This document shows, piece after piece, positions 24,254 through 38,712 of a stretch of 41,439 nt of DNA. Under the pieces are notes generated by a model. That model had not been told where the DNA came from. It did not search any database and worked only from the letters and a program-made list of their open reading frames with translations. The position numbers and the translations under genes are program-made. Location of the stretch: contig JAEEGS010000030.1 of NCBI GenBank assembly GCA_016280445.1, forward strand, positions 1-41,439. Reading direction: 5' to 3'. Position 1 is the first letter of the stretch. Each line of letters begins with the position of its first letter. This DNA comes from Bacteroidaceae bacterium (GTDB taxonomy: Bacteria > Bacteroidota > Bacteroidia > Bacteroidales > Bacteroidaceae).

Positions 24254-26275
24254 ATGAAAACAAGACTTTTTGTGATGACACTTATGGCTGCATCAATGAC
24301 TGCAAATGCCCAAACCATGGGCATCCGACTGGAGAACATGGACAGGACGGTGAAGCCTGGCACGGACTTCTACGAATATGCCTGTGGAGAATGGATGAGG
24401 AAGAATCCGCTGAGACCTGAATTTTCGAGTTACGGCAGTTTCGACGTCATCGTGGAGGAGAATCAGAAACGCATCAAGAGCATCATCGAAGGATTGGCTC
24501 AACAACCACAGCAGAAAGGGTCGTTGGGACAGAAGATAGGCGACCTCTATGCCCTCCGCATGGATTCTGTCCGCCAGAACAAAGAGGGCGTTGCACCTGT
24601 GATGGTGGATCTGAAGCGTGTGGCAGCCGTGAAGACGACAGCAGAACTGATGGCTCTGGTGAACCAGATGAACACGGAAGGTGTGGGATTTGGCGAACTG
24701 TGGGGCTATGGTGTCGGTGCTGACATGATGGCATCGACGGAAAACCTGCTGGAAATCGGACAGGGCGGCTACTCCATCGAACGCGACTATTACGTGAAGG
24801 ATGACGAGGCGAACAAGAAAATTCTGGAGGCATACAAGGCACACATCGTCAAAATGTTCCAACTGGTTGGAGAGAAGCCTGCCGACGCGCAGAAGAAGAT
24901 GGAGAACATTGTGGCGTTGGAGATGCGCATGGCGAAGGCTGGACGTGATAACGTGGCGCTGCGCGACCCTGCCTCGAACTACCATAAGATGTCGTTTGCC
25001 GACTTCGTGAAAGAATATGAAGGTTTCGATTGGAAGACCTACTTCGACATGCAGGGACTCACCGACATCGACTCCCTCTCGGTGGGTCAGCCCGAAGCGG
25101 TGAAAGAAGCGCTTGCCGTACTGAAGGACACGCCTGTGGAGGTGCTGAAAGACTTCTTCCAATGGCAGATTCTCGACTCGGCAGGCGGCATACTGGGCGA
25201 TGAGGTGTATGAAGAGGTGTTCGACTTCAACGGACGCATCCTCACGGGTGCGAAGGAGCCTCGTCCACGCTGGAAGCGAGGTGTCAGCATGGTGAATGGC
25301 GTGCTGGGCGAAGCTGTTGGCCAGATTTATGTGGAGAAGTATTTCCCACCTGCCAACAAGACCCGCATGGAGGAACTCATCAAGAACCTGCAAATTGCAT
25401 TGGGTGAACGCATCGACGCACAGGAGTGGATGAGCGAATCGACCAAGAAGGCTGCACATGAGAAACTGGATGCCTTCTATGTGAAAGTGGGCTATCCGAA
25501 CAAGTGGCGCGACTACTCGAAGATGGATATTGACCCTGCAAAATCGCTCTACGAAAACATGAAGGAGGTGGCCAAATGGGCACATGCCGACATGCTGGAA
25601 CGCCGATGGAAGAAACCCGTGGATAGGGATGAATGGCTGATGAATCCGCAAACGGTGAATGCCTACTACAACCCGACCACCAACGAGATTTGCTTCCCTG
25701 CAGGCATTCTGCAATATCCCTTCTTCGACATGGAGGCTGACGATGCCTTCAACTATGGCGCCATCGGTGTGGTCATCGGTCACGAGATGTCGCATGGATT
25801 CGACGACCAGGGACGCCAGTTCGACAAGGAAGGCAACTTCCGCGACTGGTGGACGGAAAACGATGCAGAACTCTACAAGCAAAAAGCGCAGCAGATGAAA
25901 GACTTCTTCTCTGCCATCCTGGTGCTGCCCGACCTTCACGCCAACGGTGACCTCTGCTGCGGCGAGAATCTGGGCGACCACGGCGGTTTGAAGTTCGCCT
26001 ACACAGCCTTTAAGAATGCCACCAAAGAGCATCCGCTGCCCGTAAAGGACGGCTTCACTCCTGAGCAGCGTTTCTTCCTTGCATACGCAGGCGTGTGGGC
26101 AGAAAACATCACCGAGGAGGCCATCCGTCAGCAAACCACAGCCGACCCCCACTCTTTGGGCAGATGGCGTGTGAACGGTGCTCTCCCACTCATCGACGCA
26201 TGGTACGAAGCCTTCGGCATCACCGAAAGCGACCCAATGTTTGTGCCGAAAGAAAAGAGAATCAAGATTTGGTAA
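24254..26275 (+). CDS. Secreted M13-family metallopeptidase (neprilysin/PepO-like)
   Basis: The 673-residue protein has a signal peptide (FVMTLMAASMTANAQ, cleavage about 20) and a full-length M13 structure. Catalytic residues are present: substrate-binding NAYYNP (469-474), His510-Glu511-Met-Ser-His514, and Glu571-Asn-Leu-Gly-Asp574; the C-terminus ends in KIW, close to the usual family end. It is a zinc endopeptidase for short peptides, probably periplasmic, supporting peptide-based nitrogen nutrition. ATG 24254 is preferred over an adjacent TTG. Its stop directly abuts the stop of the convergent HD-domain gene at 26276, leaving no room for a terminator between them. Confidence 0.95.
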   Translation: MKTRLFVMTLMAASMTANAQTMGIRLENMDRTVKPGTDFYEYACGEWMRKNPLRPEFSSYGSFDVIVEENQKRIKSIIEGLAQQPQQKGSLGQKIGDLYALRMDSVRQNKEGVAPVMVDLKRVAAVKTTAELMALVNQMNTEGVGFGELWGYGVGADMMASTENLLEIGQGGYSIERDYYVKDDEANKKILEAYKAHIVKMFQLVGEKPADAQKKMENIVALEMRMAKAGRDNVALRDPASNYHKMSFADFVKEYEGFDWKTYFDMQGLTDIDSLSVGQPEAVKEALAVLKDTPVEVLKDFFQWQILDSAGGILGDEVYEEVFDFNGRILTGAKEPRPRWKRGVSMVNGVLGEAVGQIYVEKYFPPANKTRMEELIKNLQIALGERIDAQEWMSESTKKAAHEKLDAFYVKVGYPNKWRDYSKMDIDPAKSLYENMKEVAKWAHADMLERRWKKPVDRDEWLMNPQTVNAYYNPTTNEICFPAGILQYPFFDMEADDAFNYGAIGVVIGHEMSHGFDDQGRQFDKEGNFRDWWTENDAELYKQKAQQMKDFFSAILVLPDLHANGDLCCGENLGDHGGLKFAYTAFKNATKEHPLPVKDGFTPEQRFFLAYAGVWAENITEEAIRQQTTADPHSLGRWRVNGALPLIDAWYEAFGITESDPMFVPKEKRIKIW

Positions 26276-27166
26276 CTACCCTTTCACCACATTCGTGCCC
26301 AGCGCAAACGCCTTCTCCATGTTGCCTGTGGTGCTGAAAATGTCTGCCTTGGCTGAGATATTGTCAAGGTAGTTGATGAGTTGTGCCTCTGGAATACAAG
26401 GAAGGACAGGACTGCCAAACTCCAGTTGGCCGTGGTGCGCAAGGACACAATGCACGATGAAGTTGATTTCGCGCTTGTCAGCCTCAGAAACCTTTCCGTT
26501 CTTTTCGGCAAAGAAATCGCGCAACAGATTGTTCAGATAGTTGGCCGACATGTAGATGTGACCCAGCAGATAGCCGTTCTCCGTCTTCTCTCCCTCCACA
26601 TTGTACTCGCACAACTTGCCCCAGTCGTGGAACAGGATTCCGATGATGACACGCTCCACTTTCAGTTCGTCAGGATAAGGATAGACGGGATAGATGCCCT
26701 CCAGCAGATGCAGCATCTGCCACGTATGGTTCAGCAATCCGCCAGGGAAAGCGTGATGCACACTTGTGGCAGCAGGGTATTTGCTGTACTTCGGGAAAAG
26801 GTCGTCAGCATACGTGTCGATAAAGCCCATCAACTTTTCATCCTTGCAGAAGGTGAGCAACTTCTCGATGGTAGCATCCCATGCCTCACGCTTGATGGGA
26901 CGAGGCACAAGATTGTAGAGCGGATGCCCCTCCTCTGGAAACGTCTTCACCAGCATGTCCATGTTCGTGGCAGACTTCTTCCCCTGATTGTCACGGATGT
27001 TGAGAAACGCCACAAGTTGCCCCACTTTGGGTCCTGACAACTTGGGCACGTCAAACACACAGATGTTCTCCACCCCCTCCAGATTCGCCACCTTCAGGTT
27101 CACGTAGGGAGAGTTATTCCGAGCCACCGCATCCTGACGGCTCAACACAATATATTCCTTTGCCAT
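26276..27166 (-). CDS. HD-domain protein, YhaM-like 3'-5' exoribonuclease family
   Basis: The 296-residue cytosolic protein has an N-terminal OB-fold-like nucleic-acid binding part (about 15-80; YVNLKVANLEGVENICVFDV) and a C-terminal HD domain (about 135-285). Metal-binding residues are visible: His147 in GGLLNHTW, His180-Asp181 in LFHDWGKL, His203, and HH in VLAHHGQLEFGSP. The OB-HD order and size match YhaM-type 3'-5' exonucleases acting on RNA or single-stranded DNA. The biochemical activity of the Bacteroidales branch is not certain. Its own promoter lies 26 bases upstream. Confidence 0.85.
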   Translation of the reverse strand: MAKEYIVLSRQDAVARNNSPYVNLKVANLEGVENICVFDVPKLSGPKVGQLVAFLNIRDNQGKKSATNMDMLVKTFPEEGHPLYNLVPRPIKREAWDATIEKLLTFCKDEKLMGFIDTYADDLFPKYSKYPAATSVHHAFPGGLLNHTWQMLHLLEGIYPVYPYPDELKVERVIIGILFHDWGKLCEYNVEGEKTENGYLLGHIYMSANYLNNLLRDFFAEKNGKVSEADKREINFIVHCVLAHHGQLEFGSPVLPCIPEAQLINYLDNISAKADIFSTTGNMEKAFALGTNVVKG

Positions 27167-27191
27167 ATTTGATAGTTATTTGATTACGCCG

Positions 27192-27199
27192 CAAAGGTA
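27192..27199 (-). promoter_or_regulatory. -7 box TACCTTTG of the HD-domain gene
   Basis: Exact TAnnTTTG match on the minus strand, in the 73-base gap behind the end of the GH2 gene. Confidence 0.65.
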
Positions 27200-27239
27200 C
27201 AAAAATTGAAGAATTGAAAAGTTGAAGGATTGAAGTTTT

Positions 27240-32527
<5,288 letters not shown>

Positions 32528-32540
32528 ATTACCTTATGTT

Positions 32541-34280
32541 TTATTCGGTGAGAACTTCCACATCGCTGTAACCCATGCGTTCTCCTTGTGCCAAGCGCAG
32601 TCCTTCCACACGGATGACTTTGGCACGGGTGGGTTTACAACGTACGGTCTGCCAGATGGGATTGTTCACGATGTTAGAGAACTCTCCTTCACCCAGTATT
32701 TCCCAATGACTCCAATCAGTGGTGGCGGAAATGCGGTAATGAGTGACGAGTCCCTCGCGTGAATCCTGTGGAGGCAGATAACGGAACCCTGTGACAGTCG
32801 TCTCATCATTGAGTGTCACGAACATCATCTTGTCGGCTCCGAAGAAGATATAATAGTTAGAGCTATGTTTCTCGCCAGCATCGGGGGTGTCCTGGCTGAT
32901 CTCGGGTGCTAAATAGACAGCTACTTTCTTGATGACAGGTTCGCACTTCGAGTCGAGTATGGTGAAGCGCAAGCGTGTAGCGGATACATTGGGGAAGCAG
33001 ATGATGCGGCGGTGGCCAATGGTGGTGAGTCCGTCACCACGATCTGCAAGTTCATCCTTCAGGGGCACCCACTGCCCATCAACCTCAGCCTCCAGCGAGA
33101 ACTTCTTCACACGCTGTCCGTAACGGATGTCTTCTTCAGCCACGAAGCGATTGAAGGTGGTGGGGTTCTTGAAGGTGATGAGAGTTTCATGCCCCTGTGT
33201 CTTCTTCTTTGCTTTCTTGGCAAGGTCGTTCTTAAACACCTCATGAATCATCTTGTTGAAGGCGATGCCACGCAACGAGTCCGTAGGGTGGATACGGCCA
33301 TTGGGAGCAATAGGAAAATTCAGCAACAAACACGAGTTGCGACCTACCGATTTATAATAGGTGTCCATCAGTTTCGACAGGCTCTTCACGTTCTCGTTCT
33401 CCGTCTCGTGATAGAACCAGCCAGGACGAATGCTGGTGTTGGTCTCGCCTGGTACCCAAACGTTGCCGTTCTCCAAACCGTAGTGCAGTTGCTCGTAAGG
33501 CACATCGCCTTTGTCATTCAACAAGCTCCAGTTCGTTTCACCAATGTTACCAGCTTCGGTGCCTACCCAACGCAGATCACCGCGATCGCTACCATCGTTC
33601 CAGATGAGAGCTTTGGGTTGCAGCTCACGAATCATTTGGTAGGTTTCTGGCCATTCGTAATAGGTCGTGCGGTCAATACGGCGCATCTCGTTGGCACCAC
33701 CATACCAACCATCACCGCCATTGGCACCATCGAACCACACCTCGAACATATCACCGTACTCCGTCAACAGTTCACGGAGCTGGTTGCGGAAATAGGTCAC
33801 ATACTCAGGCTTACCATACTCAGGATGGTTTCTGTCCCATGGTGAGAGATAGACGGCATACTCCAATCCTTCCTCACGGCAGGCTTCAGCCAATTCACGC
33901 ACCACATCTCCTTGACCATTCTTCCAAGGAGAGTTCTTCACGGAATACTCCGTATATTTGGATGGCCACATGCAGAAACCGCAATGGTGTTTGGCGGTGA
34001 AGATAATGCCTTTCATGCCGGCCTGCTTGCAGACACGTGCCCATTGGCGACAATCAAGGTCGCTGGGGTTAAACAACTTTGGGTCTTCATTGCCGAAGCC
34101 CCATTCCTGATCGGTGTAGGTGTTCAGCGAATAGTGGATGAACGCATACATCTCCATGTCCTGCCAACGCAGTTGGTTCTCAGTCGGCACAGGGCCACAA
34201 GGGCTGATGGCGGCTCCCTTCTGAGCCTGAAGGGTCAGAAAGGAACAGCAAAACAGAGCTAAGGTGACGATTGACTTCAT
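32541..34280 (-). CDS. Exported alpha-L-fucosidase, GH29 (first of two)
   Basis: The 579-residue protein has a signal peptide (LALFCCSFLTLQAQ, cleavage about 20). The GH29 barrel shows MYAFIHYSLNTYTDQEW (44-60), the substrate-contact pair in TAKHHCGFCMWPS (95-107) and the nucleophile Asp184 in VWFDGANG. The C-terminal half (about 420-575) is a beta-sandwich resembling an F5/8-type-C module. Size and motif style suggest the subfamily that prefers branched alpha-1,3/1,4-fucosides, but this is not certain. Its start overlaps the stop of the second GH29 gene by 4 bases. Confidence 0.9.
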   Translation of the reverse strand: MKSIVTLALFCCSFLTLQAQKGAAISPCGPVPTENQLRWQDMEMYAFIHYSLNTYTDQEWGFGNEDPKLFNPSDLDCRQWARVCKQAGMKGIIFTAKHHCGFCMWPSKYTEYSVKNSPWKNGQGDVVRELAEACREEGLEYAVYLSPWDRNHPEYGKPEYVTYFRNQLRELLTEYGDMFEVWFDGANGGDGWYGGANEMRRIDRTTYYEWPETYQMIRELQPKALIWNDGSDRGDLRWVGTEAGNIGETNWSLLNDKGDVPYEQLHYGLENGNVWVPGETNTSIRPGWFYHETENENVKSLSKLMDTYYKSVGRNSCLLLNFPIAPNGRIHPTDSLRGIAFNKMIHEVFKNDLAKKAKKKTQGHETLITFKNPTTFNRFVAEEDIRYGQRVKKFSLEAEVDGQWVPLKDELADRGDGLTTIGHRRIICFPNVSATRLRFTILDSKCEPVIKKVAVYLAPEISQDTPDAGEKHSSNYYIFFGADKMMFVTLNDETTVTGFRYLPPQDSREGLVTHYRISATTDWSHWEILGEGEFSNIVNNPIWQTVRCKPTRAKVIRVEGLRLAQGERMGYSDVEVLTE

Positions 34281-35941
34281 TTCTTTATTTTGAGCACGGG
34301 CATGATGTTGTTCAGTTTCTCTGGAAGGGTCACAACCAGCGCCTCTTTCGTGCGGGTGAACTTCACCTTACCGTAGCCAAGAAGTTCGACGCTCTTGATG
34401 GCATTGGGATAGAGGTCGCTGCCATCGGCAAGTGCCTTGACGGTGATGGTCTTGTTCTCAGGCCATGCAAGGGCGGTCACATACACGTTCTTATCCGTTT
34501 GTGTGAAGCGGATTTCCTCTGCTCCTGCCTTGGTGTATTGTCCGTCGTTGAAACCTTGGGCATTAATCTTGATGTCGGCATTGGCGATGGGACCTTCGCC
34601 GAAGATTTTCCAGGGGCGAGTCTTGACGATACTCTCGCTGTTCACCTTCATCCATGCACCAAACTCCTTCATGATGGCGAGTTCCTTCTCGTCGGGAGTG
34701 CCGTCGGCTCTCAATGGTACCGATAGTAACATGTTCCCGTTTTTGCTGACGATGTCCACAAGGAGTTTAGCCACCGTGTGGGCACTCTTGTAGTGGTTGT
34801 TTTTATAAGTGCCAGTGTTGTAGTGCCAGTCGCCGATGCAGTTGCAGCACTGCCAAGGACGCTCCATAATCTTGTTGGGAGCACCACGCTCCACGTCCCA
34901 CACGAGCGCATCCTTCATGTCTTCTTCCAGAATCTTGCCGAACACCACGGCTTGGTTCTTGCCTTTGTGGGTGGCGGCACTGTGGTTGTACATGTGGGCG
35001 GCAATTTTCATGCCTGCGTCGCTCACAGGATAGAAAGGCAAAACAGTAACATCGAAGTAGATGAGGTCGGGGTTATAGCGGTTGATGGCATCGAGGGTGC
35101 GGTTGTAGAAGTTGGTCACATACTCCTGCGTAGGAGTGCTGGCTCCATTCTGCCAACCCCACTGGCGATGGATGGCACCGTTATCCCACGTGTTGTCAGA
35201 GAAGTCGTGATTCTGGGCATAGAGGTTCTGGGGGTCGAGCCCTTTCCACCATTTCTCAGTGCCGTCGGCATTGAGTTTGTAGCCATCCTCCTTGGTCAGC
35301 CAACCGTCGTACTTCACACCTCGTTTGTCGCCTTTGAGGTCGAAATGTCGGGAGGGTTCATACCATGTCCATGCATGGTCTGCGTGGAAGGAGATGCCAA
35401 AGGGGAGTCCTGCCTTCTTGGCGGCCTTGGCCCATCCGTCGAGGATGTCCTTATGAGGTCCTATGTTCTGTGAATTCCACTCTTGATACTTCGAGTTCCA
35501 GAGGTCGAAGTTGTCATGGTGGTTACCAAGGGCGAAGAAGTACTGCGCGCCACATTCTTCCTTATAGAACTTCACCAGTTCTTCGGGTGTCCAATTTTCT
35601 GCCTTGAAGAGCGGAAGAATGTCCTTAAAGCCCACTTCAGAGGGATGGCCGTAGTGTTCGCGATGATAATTGTACTTGTAGTTGCCCTCCATGTACATCT
35701 CACGTGCCATCCAGTCGCCAGAGCCTTCCACGCACTGAGGTCCCCAGTGTGCCCAGATGCCGAACTTGGCATCGCGGAACCACTCAGGCACTTCGTATTG
35801 CCGCAGTGACTCCCATGTGGGAGAGAATTGTCCCGTCGCCATTGGCTCATCAGCCTCCGACACTGGCACTTTATAGGTTTGTTGTGCTTGCATTGCCACC
35901 GATGTCAAGAGCATCACGGCTGTAAAAAGATTCTTCTTCAT
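34277..35941 (-). CDS. Exported alpha-L-fucosidase, GH29 (second of two)
   Basis: The 554-residue protein has a signal peptide (LFTAVMLLTSVAMQAQ, about 20). GH29 motifs: FGIWAHWGPQCVEGSGDWMA (60-79), FFALGNHHDNFDLWNS (135-150) and the nucleophile Asp297 in LIYFDVTVLPFYP; a C-terminal beta domain (about 445-550) follows. It is clearly divergent from the neighbouring GH29 (insertions at about 195-260), so the pair probably splits different fucose linkages. It follows the mutarotase gene by 30 bases and overlaps the next gene by 4 (ATGA). Confidence 0.9.
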   Translation of the reverse strand: MKKNLFTAVMLLTSVAMQAQQTYKVPVSEADEPMATGQFSPTWESLRQYEVPEWFRDAKFGIWAHWGPQCVEGSGDWMAREMYMEGNYKYNYHREHYGHPSEVGFKDILPLFKAENWTPEELVKFYKEECGAQYFFALGNHHDNFDLWNSKYQEWNSQNIGPHKDILDGWAKAAKKAGLPFGISFHADHAWTWYEPSRHFDLKGDKRGVKYDGWLTKEDGYKLNADGTEKWWKGLDPQNLYAQNHDFSDNTWDNGAIHRQWGWQNGASTPTQEYVTNFYNRTLDAINRYNPDLIYFDVTVLPFYPVSDAGMKIAAHMYNHSAATHKGKNQAVVFGKILEEDMKDALVWDVERGAPNKIMERPWQCCNCIGDWHYNTGTYKNNHYKSAHTVAKLLVDIVSKNGNMLLSVPLRADGTPDEKELAIMKEFGAWMKVNSESIVKTRPWKIFGEGPIANADIKINAQGFNDGQYTKAGAEEIRFTQTDKNVYVTALAWPENKTITVKALADGSDLYPNAIKSVELLGYGKVKFTRTKEALVVTLPEKLNNIMPVLKIKK

Positions 35942-35971
35942 GATTGTTATTTTTCTTTAACTTCTTCTCAT

Positions 35972-36313
35972 TTATTCATATAGGTAAAACATTCTTTCCA
36001 TCATCTGCCACTTCTCGTCGCTGCGGGCTTCGGGGCTACAACCTTGAAGACGTGCCACAAAGGCTTCCCATTCGGCCTGTCGGGGCAAGGTGGCGAGTTT
36101 GTCCATCGCTGCTTGCCAGTCAAAGTCGTCGGGTGCATCGACAATCATCACCAGACGTGTGCCGAGGATGTAAATTTCCATCTCCAAGATGCCGACAGCA
36201 CGAATGCCTTCACGGATTTCACGCCAATGATGCTCCTTGGAGTGCCACTTGCGGTACTCCCGAATCATGTCGGGGTCGTCGTGCAAGTCGAGGGTCTGAA
36301 CGTAACGCTTCAT
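35972..36313 (-). CDS. Rhamnose/fucose mutarotase family protein (DUF718)
   Basis: A 113-residue protein of the L-rhamnose mutarotase fold: YRKWHSKEHHWREIREGIRA carries the conserved His pair, followed by MEIYILGTRLVMIVDAPDDF. It interconverts sugar anomers in the cytosol. In this cluster with FucP and fucosidases the likely substrate is L-fucose; a member of this family also sits in the Campylobacter jejuni fucose locus. ATG 36313 is chosen because the upstream extension (to 36724) overlaps the preceding kinase gene antiphase and has no family similarity. Confidence 0.85.
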   Translation of the reverse strand: MKRYVQTLDLHDDPDMIREYRKWHSKEHHWREIREGIRAVGILEMEIYILGTRLVMIVDAPDDFDWQAAMDKLATLPRQAEWEAFVARLQGCSPEARSDEKWQMMERMFYLYE

Positions 36314-36357
36314 AGATAATTGACAATTGACTGTTATAATGCGCCAAGCGCGTGGGC

Positions 36358-37620
36358 TTATCTGCGAATGGCGAGTGGTATAGCCTCTTCGTGTTGCTGG
36401 CAGAAAGTGGGAGCATCGCTGACAACGAGGGCGAGATAGCCGCCACCGCCTGCTCCTGGCATCTTCCACGCCAGCACATCGGGCAGCGGGGCATATTGGT
36501 TTATATAGTCCTGCACCCCTGGCTGCATCATGGCCGGGAAAAGCGTGATTTGTGCATTGAACGAGGCTTGGTAGGCTGCCGCAAAAGCGTTGAGGTCTGT
36601 CTGCAGAATGGCTTTCCAACAGTTGTCGGCCGCTGTAGCCAAGGCCTTCACGTTGGCTTCGTTGATGTCTTTTCCTTCTACCACCGAACAGCCTGGACGA
36701 CGCGGGAACATCGGTATCATGCACAGATGCTGTTCCAGCCAGCAGAGGACGGACTCGTCAGTACACGACTCGATGCGCTCTGGCCAATAGTGAGCGTTGT
36801 AGTAGTGGCGGCAGAGTCCTGGCATACAGATGCCGATAGCATCCTGTGCGCCGCTGATGATGCCGTCGGTGCGTTCAGGGTCGTTCTCAAAGCAGAACAC
36901 CAGCTTGGCCAACATCTCAGGATCCATGTCGGGCAGACGAACTGGCCAGATGCGCTTGATTTGGTTACGTGTAGAAGTGGACAGTCCACAGCGTTCACGA
37001 ATCTCGAAGGTGGGCAAGAGCGAGATGGTAATGGCCCATCCCGGTGCATAAGTGCTCACGTAAGGCTGGTCAATCCATGTGCCAGCGAGGTCAAGACGGG
37101 TGGGAATGCCCTCGGAGACCCTCTCTGTCCTACGGACATCTCCCCCATGATGGGGAGAGCCTTCCGGATGGTCTCCCTCCCCATTACGGGGGAGAGTTGG
37201 GGAAAGGGTCTGGAGGCTTGCCTTGATGCTCGTGCTGCTGCGCGCCTCCAATCCTTCGGCTGGAATGCGGTCGAGCACGATGTATTCGATACCGCGCTCT
37301 TCGCAGAACTTACGTTTCTCCTCGCTCGACCCGTCGGCATTCACCACGAATCGGTCGGGCTTCAAGGCCTCCACCGTGGGGATGAAGTCCATCACGCCAG
37401 AGCCTTGGTTGATGAAGGCATCCTTCACATAGCGGATGCTCTTCACCATGAAGAGGCGTTCCTGCTCCGGATAGAGCGTCTTGTGGTTCTTATAGGTAAG
37501 GATGGTCGCATCCGACCCGATGCCCACGTAGAGGTCGCCATATTGGCTGGCCTGTCGGAAGAACTCGACATGACCGCTGTGGAGAAGGTCGTAACAACCG
37601 CTGACAAATACTTTCATCAT
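36358..37620 (-). CDS. Bifunctional nucleotidyltransferase / GHMP-type sugar kinase with an in-frame palindromic insertion
   Basis: The 420-residue protein joins a cytidylyltransferase-like domain (2-135; HxGH at LLHSGHVEFF, the SSTSIKA motif at 128-134) to a GHMP-kinase-like domain (171-420; IPTRLDLAGTWIDQP, a GLSTS element near 212, SGAQDAIG, and the C-terminal GAGGGGYLALV loop). Residues 137-169 between the domains are translated from a 96-bp palindromic element. The predicted activities are sugar phosphorylation and nucleotide activation or a derived regulatory role; the sugar may be fucose by context. It is unrelated in layout to Bacteroides Fkp. It lies 40 bases after the dehydrogenase gene. 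Function is uncertain. Confidence 0.75.
   Translation of the reverse strand: MMKVFVSGCYDLLHSGHVEFFRQASQYGDLYVGIGSDATILTYKNHKTLYPEQERLFMVKSIRYVKDAFINQGSGVMDFIPTVEALKPDRFVVNADGSSEEKRKFCEERGIEYIVLDRIPAEGLEARSSTSIKASLQTLSPTLPRNGEGDHPEGSPHHGGDVRRTERVSEGIPTRLDLAGTWIDQPYVSTYAPGWAITISLLPTFEIRERCGLSTSTRNQIKRIWPVRLPDMDPEMLAKLVFCFENDPERTDGIISGAQDAIGICMPGLCRHYYNAHYWPERIESCTDESVLCWLEQHLCMIPMFPRRPGCSVVEGKDINEANVKALATAADNCWKAILQTDLNAFAAAYQASFNAQITLFPAMMQPGVQDYINQYAPLPDVLAWKMPGAGGGGYLALVVSDAPTFCQQHEEAIPLAIRR
37116..37211. mobile_element. 96-bp palindromic element inserted in frame in the kinase gene
   Basis: Left palindrome 37116-37167 and right inverted palindrome 37168-37211 abut without spacer; the ends are AGACCC and GGGTCT as in the leu-operon elements. 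The length is 32 codons exactly and it has no stop in the kinase frame. Its small hairpin GTCCTACGGAC corresponds to GCCCTGCGGGC at 18950-18960 with a compensating base-pair change. Confidence 0.8.
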
Positions 37621-37660
37621 TGACTATTGAAAGTTAGCAAACGCCCAAAGCGTGGGCTGG

Positions 37661-38680
37661 TTAAAACTTCACCAAGATGCGGAACACCTTGCCTGGGTTC
37701 TCGCTCCACCACTGCATGGTCTCCAGAGCTTCTTCTGGGCGGATGACCTTCGTGATGAGTTCGTCCACAGGGCAGTTGCCTCTCTCCAGATAGCGGATAA
37801 CGGCACGGAAGTCCATCGGGGTGGCATTGCGGGAGCCACGGATGTCGAGTTCCTTCTGCACGAAGAGTTTCGTCTGGAAGGTCACGTCCTGCTTGGCATA
37901 GCCGATGCAGGCGACACGTCCCGTGAAGGCCACCTCGTTCACAGCCATCTGATAGGTGAAGGGATTGCCCACGGCTTCGATGATGACATCGGGACCAAAG
38001 CCATCTGTGATATCAGCCAGACGTTCATGCACATTCTCCGTCTTCGTGTTGATGGCATAGGCAGCCCCCATCTGCTTGGCCAATGCGAGTTTCTCATCGT
38101 CGAGGTCGGCTGCAATCACCGTGGCACCACGGGTCACAGCACGCACGATGGCTCCCATGCCCACCATGCCACAGCCTATCACCATCACGGTGTCCACGTC
38201 TGTCACTTGAGCACGGCTCACCGCATGGAAACCCACACTCATTGGCTCAATCAGCGCACTGGTCTTGGCAGAGAGTGTGCCGGCAGGGATGATTTTCTCC
38301 CACGGCAGCACGATGTACTCCTTCATGGCGCCGTTACGCTGCACACCCAGTGTCTCGTTATGCTGGCAGGCGTTCACTCTGCCATTGCGGCACGAAGCAC
38401 ACTTGTTGCAGTTGGTGTAGGGGTTGCAAGTCACAACCATGCCCACCGTCAGGTTCTCAGGCACCTCGCTGCCCACAGCCTCAATCACAGCCCCCACCTC
38501 ATGCCCGGGGATGACGGGGTTCAATGCCATAGTGTTACGTCCCAAGAAGGTGTTGAGGTCGGAGCCGCAGAAGCCTACATACTCCAGTTTCAACAGCACT
38601 TCGCCAGCCTTCAGTTCCGCTGGCTTTTCCACTTCAATGATGTTCAACTCTTGTGAGTGAGTGATTTGAATTGCTTTCAT
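37661..38680 (-). CDS. Zinc-dependent medium-chain dehydrogenase, probable L-fucose (or derived polyol/lactone) dehydrogenase
   Basis: A 339-residue MDR enzyme. Catalytic zinc ligands: Cys38 (GFCGSDLN), His60-Glu61 (PGHE) and Glu145; structural zinc: Cys91, Cys94, Cys97 and Cys105; NAD(P)-binding glycines in VIGCGMVGMG (167-176). Relatives oxidise sorbitol, threonine, galactitol phosphate and related alcohols. Between FucP and the mutarotase it most likely oxidises L-fucose to its lactone, the role played by an SDR enzyme (FucX) in Campylobacter. Other sugar alcohols remain possible. The gap to fucP is 32 bases. Confidence 0.85.
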   Translation of the reverse strand: MKAIQITHSQELNIIEVEKPAELKAGEVLLKLEYVGFCGSDLNTFLGRNTMALNPVIPGHEVGAVIEAVGSEVPENLTVGMVVTCNPYTNCNKCASCRNGRVNACQHNETLGVQRNGAMKEYIVLPWEKIIPAGTLSAKTSALIEPMSVGFHAVSRAQVTDVDTVMVIGCGMVGMGAIVRAVTRGATVIAADLDDEKLALAKQMGAAYAINTKTENVHERLADITDGFGPDVIIEAVGNPFTYQMAVNEVAFTGRVACIGYAKQDVTFQTKLFVQKELDIRGSRNATPMDFRAVIRYLERGNCPVDELITKVIRPEEALETMQWWSENPGKVFRILVKF

Positions 38681-38712
38681 CTTTTATATCTTTAAACTTT
38701 AAACTCTCAACT

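Noticed and set aside
24293-26152. Long open frame antisense to the M13 peptidase (619 codons)
   Set aside because: It is the complement of a gene with complete catalytic motifs; His/Leu/Val-rich composition without family resemblance is typical of a shadow frame.
36314-36724. Extended N-terminus of the mutarotase
   Set aside because: The extension lies out of phase within the kinase gene and does not resemble the family, whose members are about 105-115 residues long.
36352-37623. 423-codon plus-strand frame opposite the nucleotidyltransferase-kinase gene
   Set aside because: The minus-strand frame carries HxGH and GHMP motifs and fits the operon; the plus frame has no recognisable domain.
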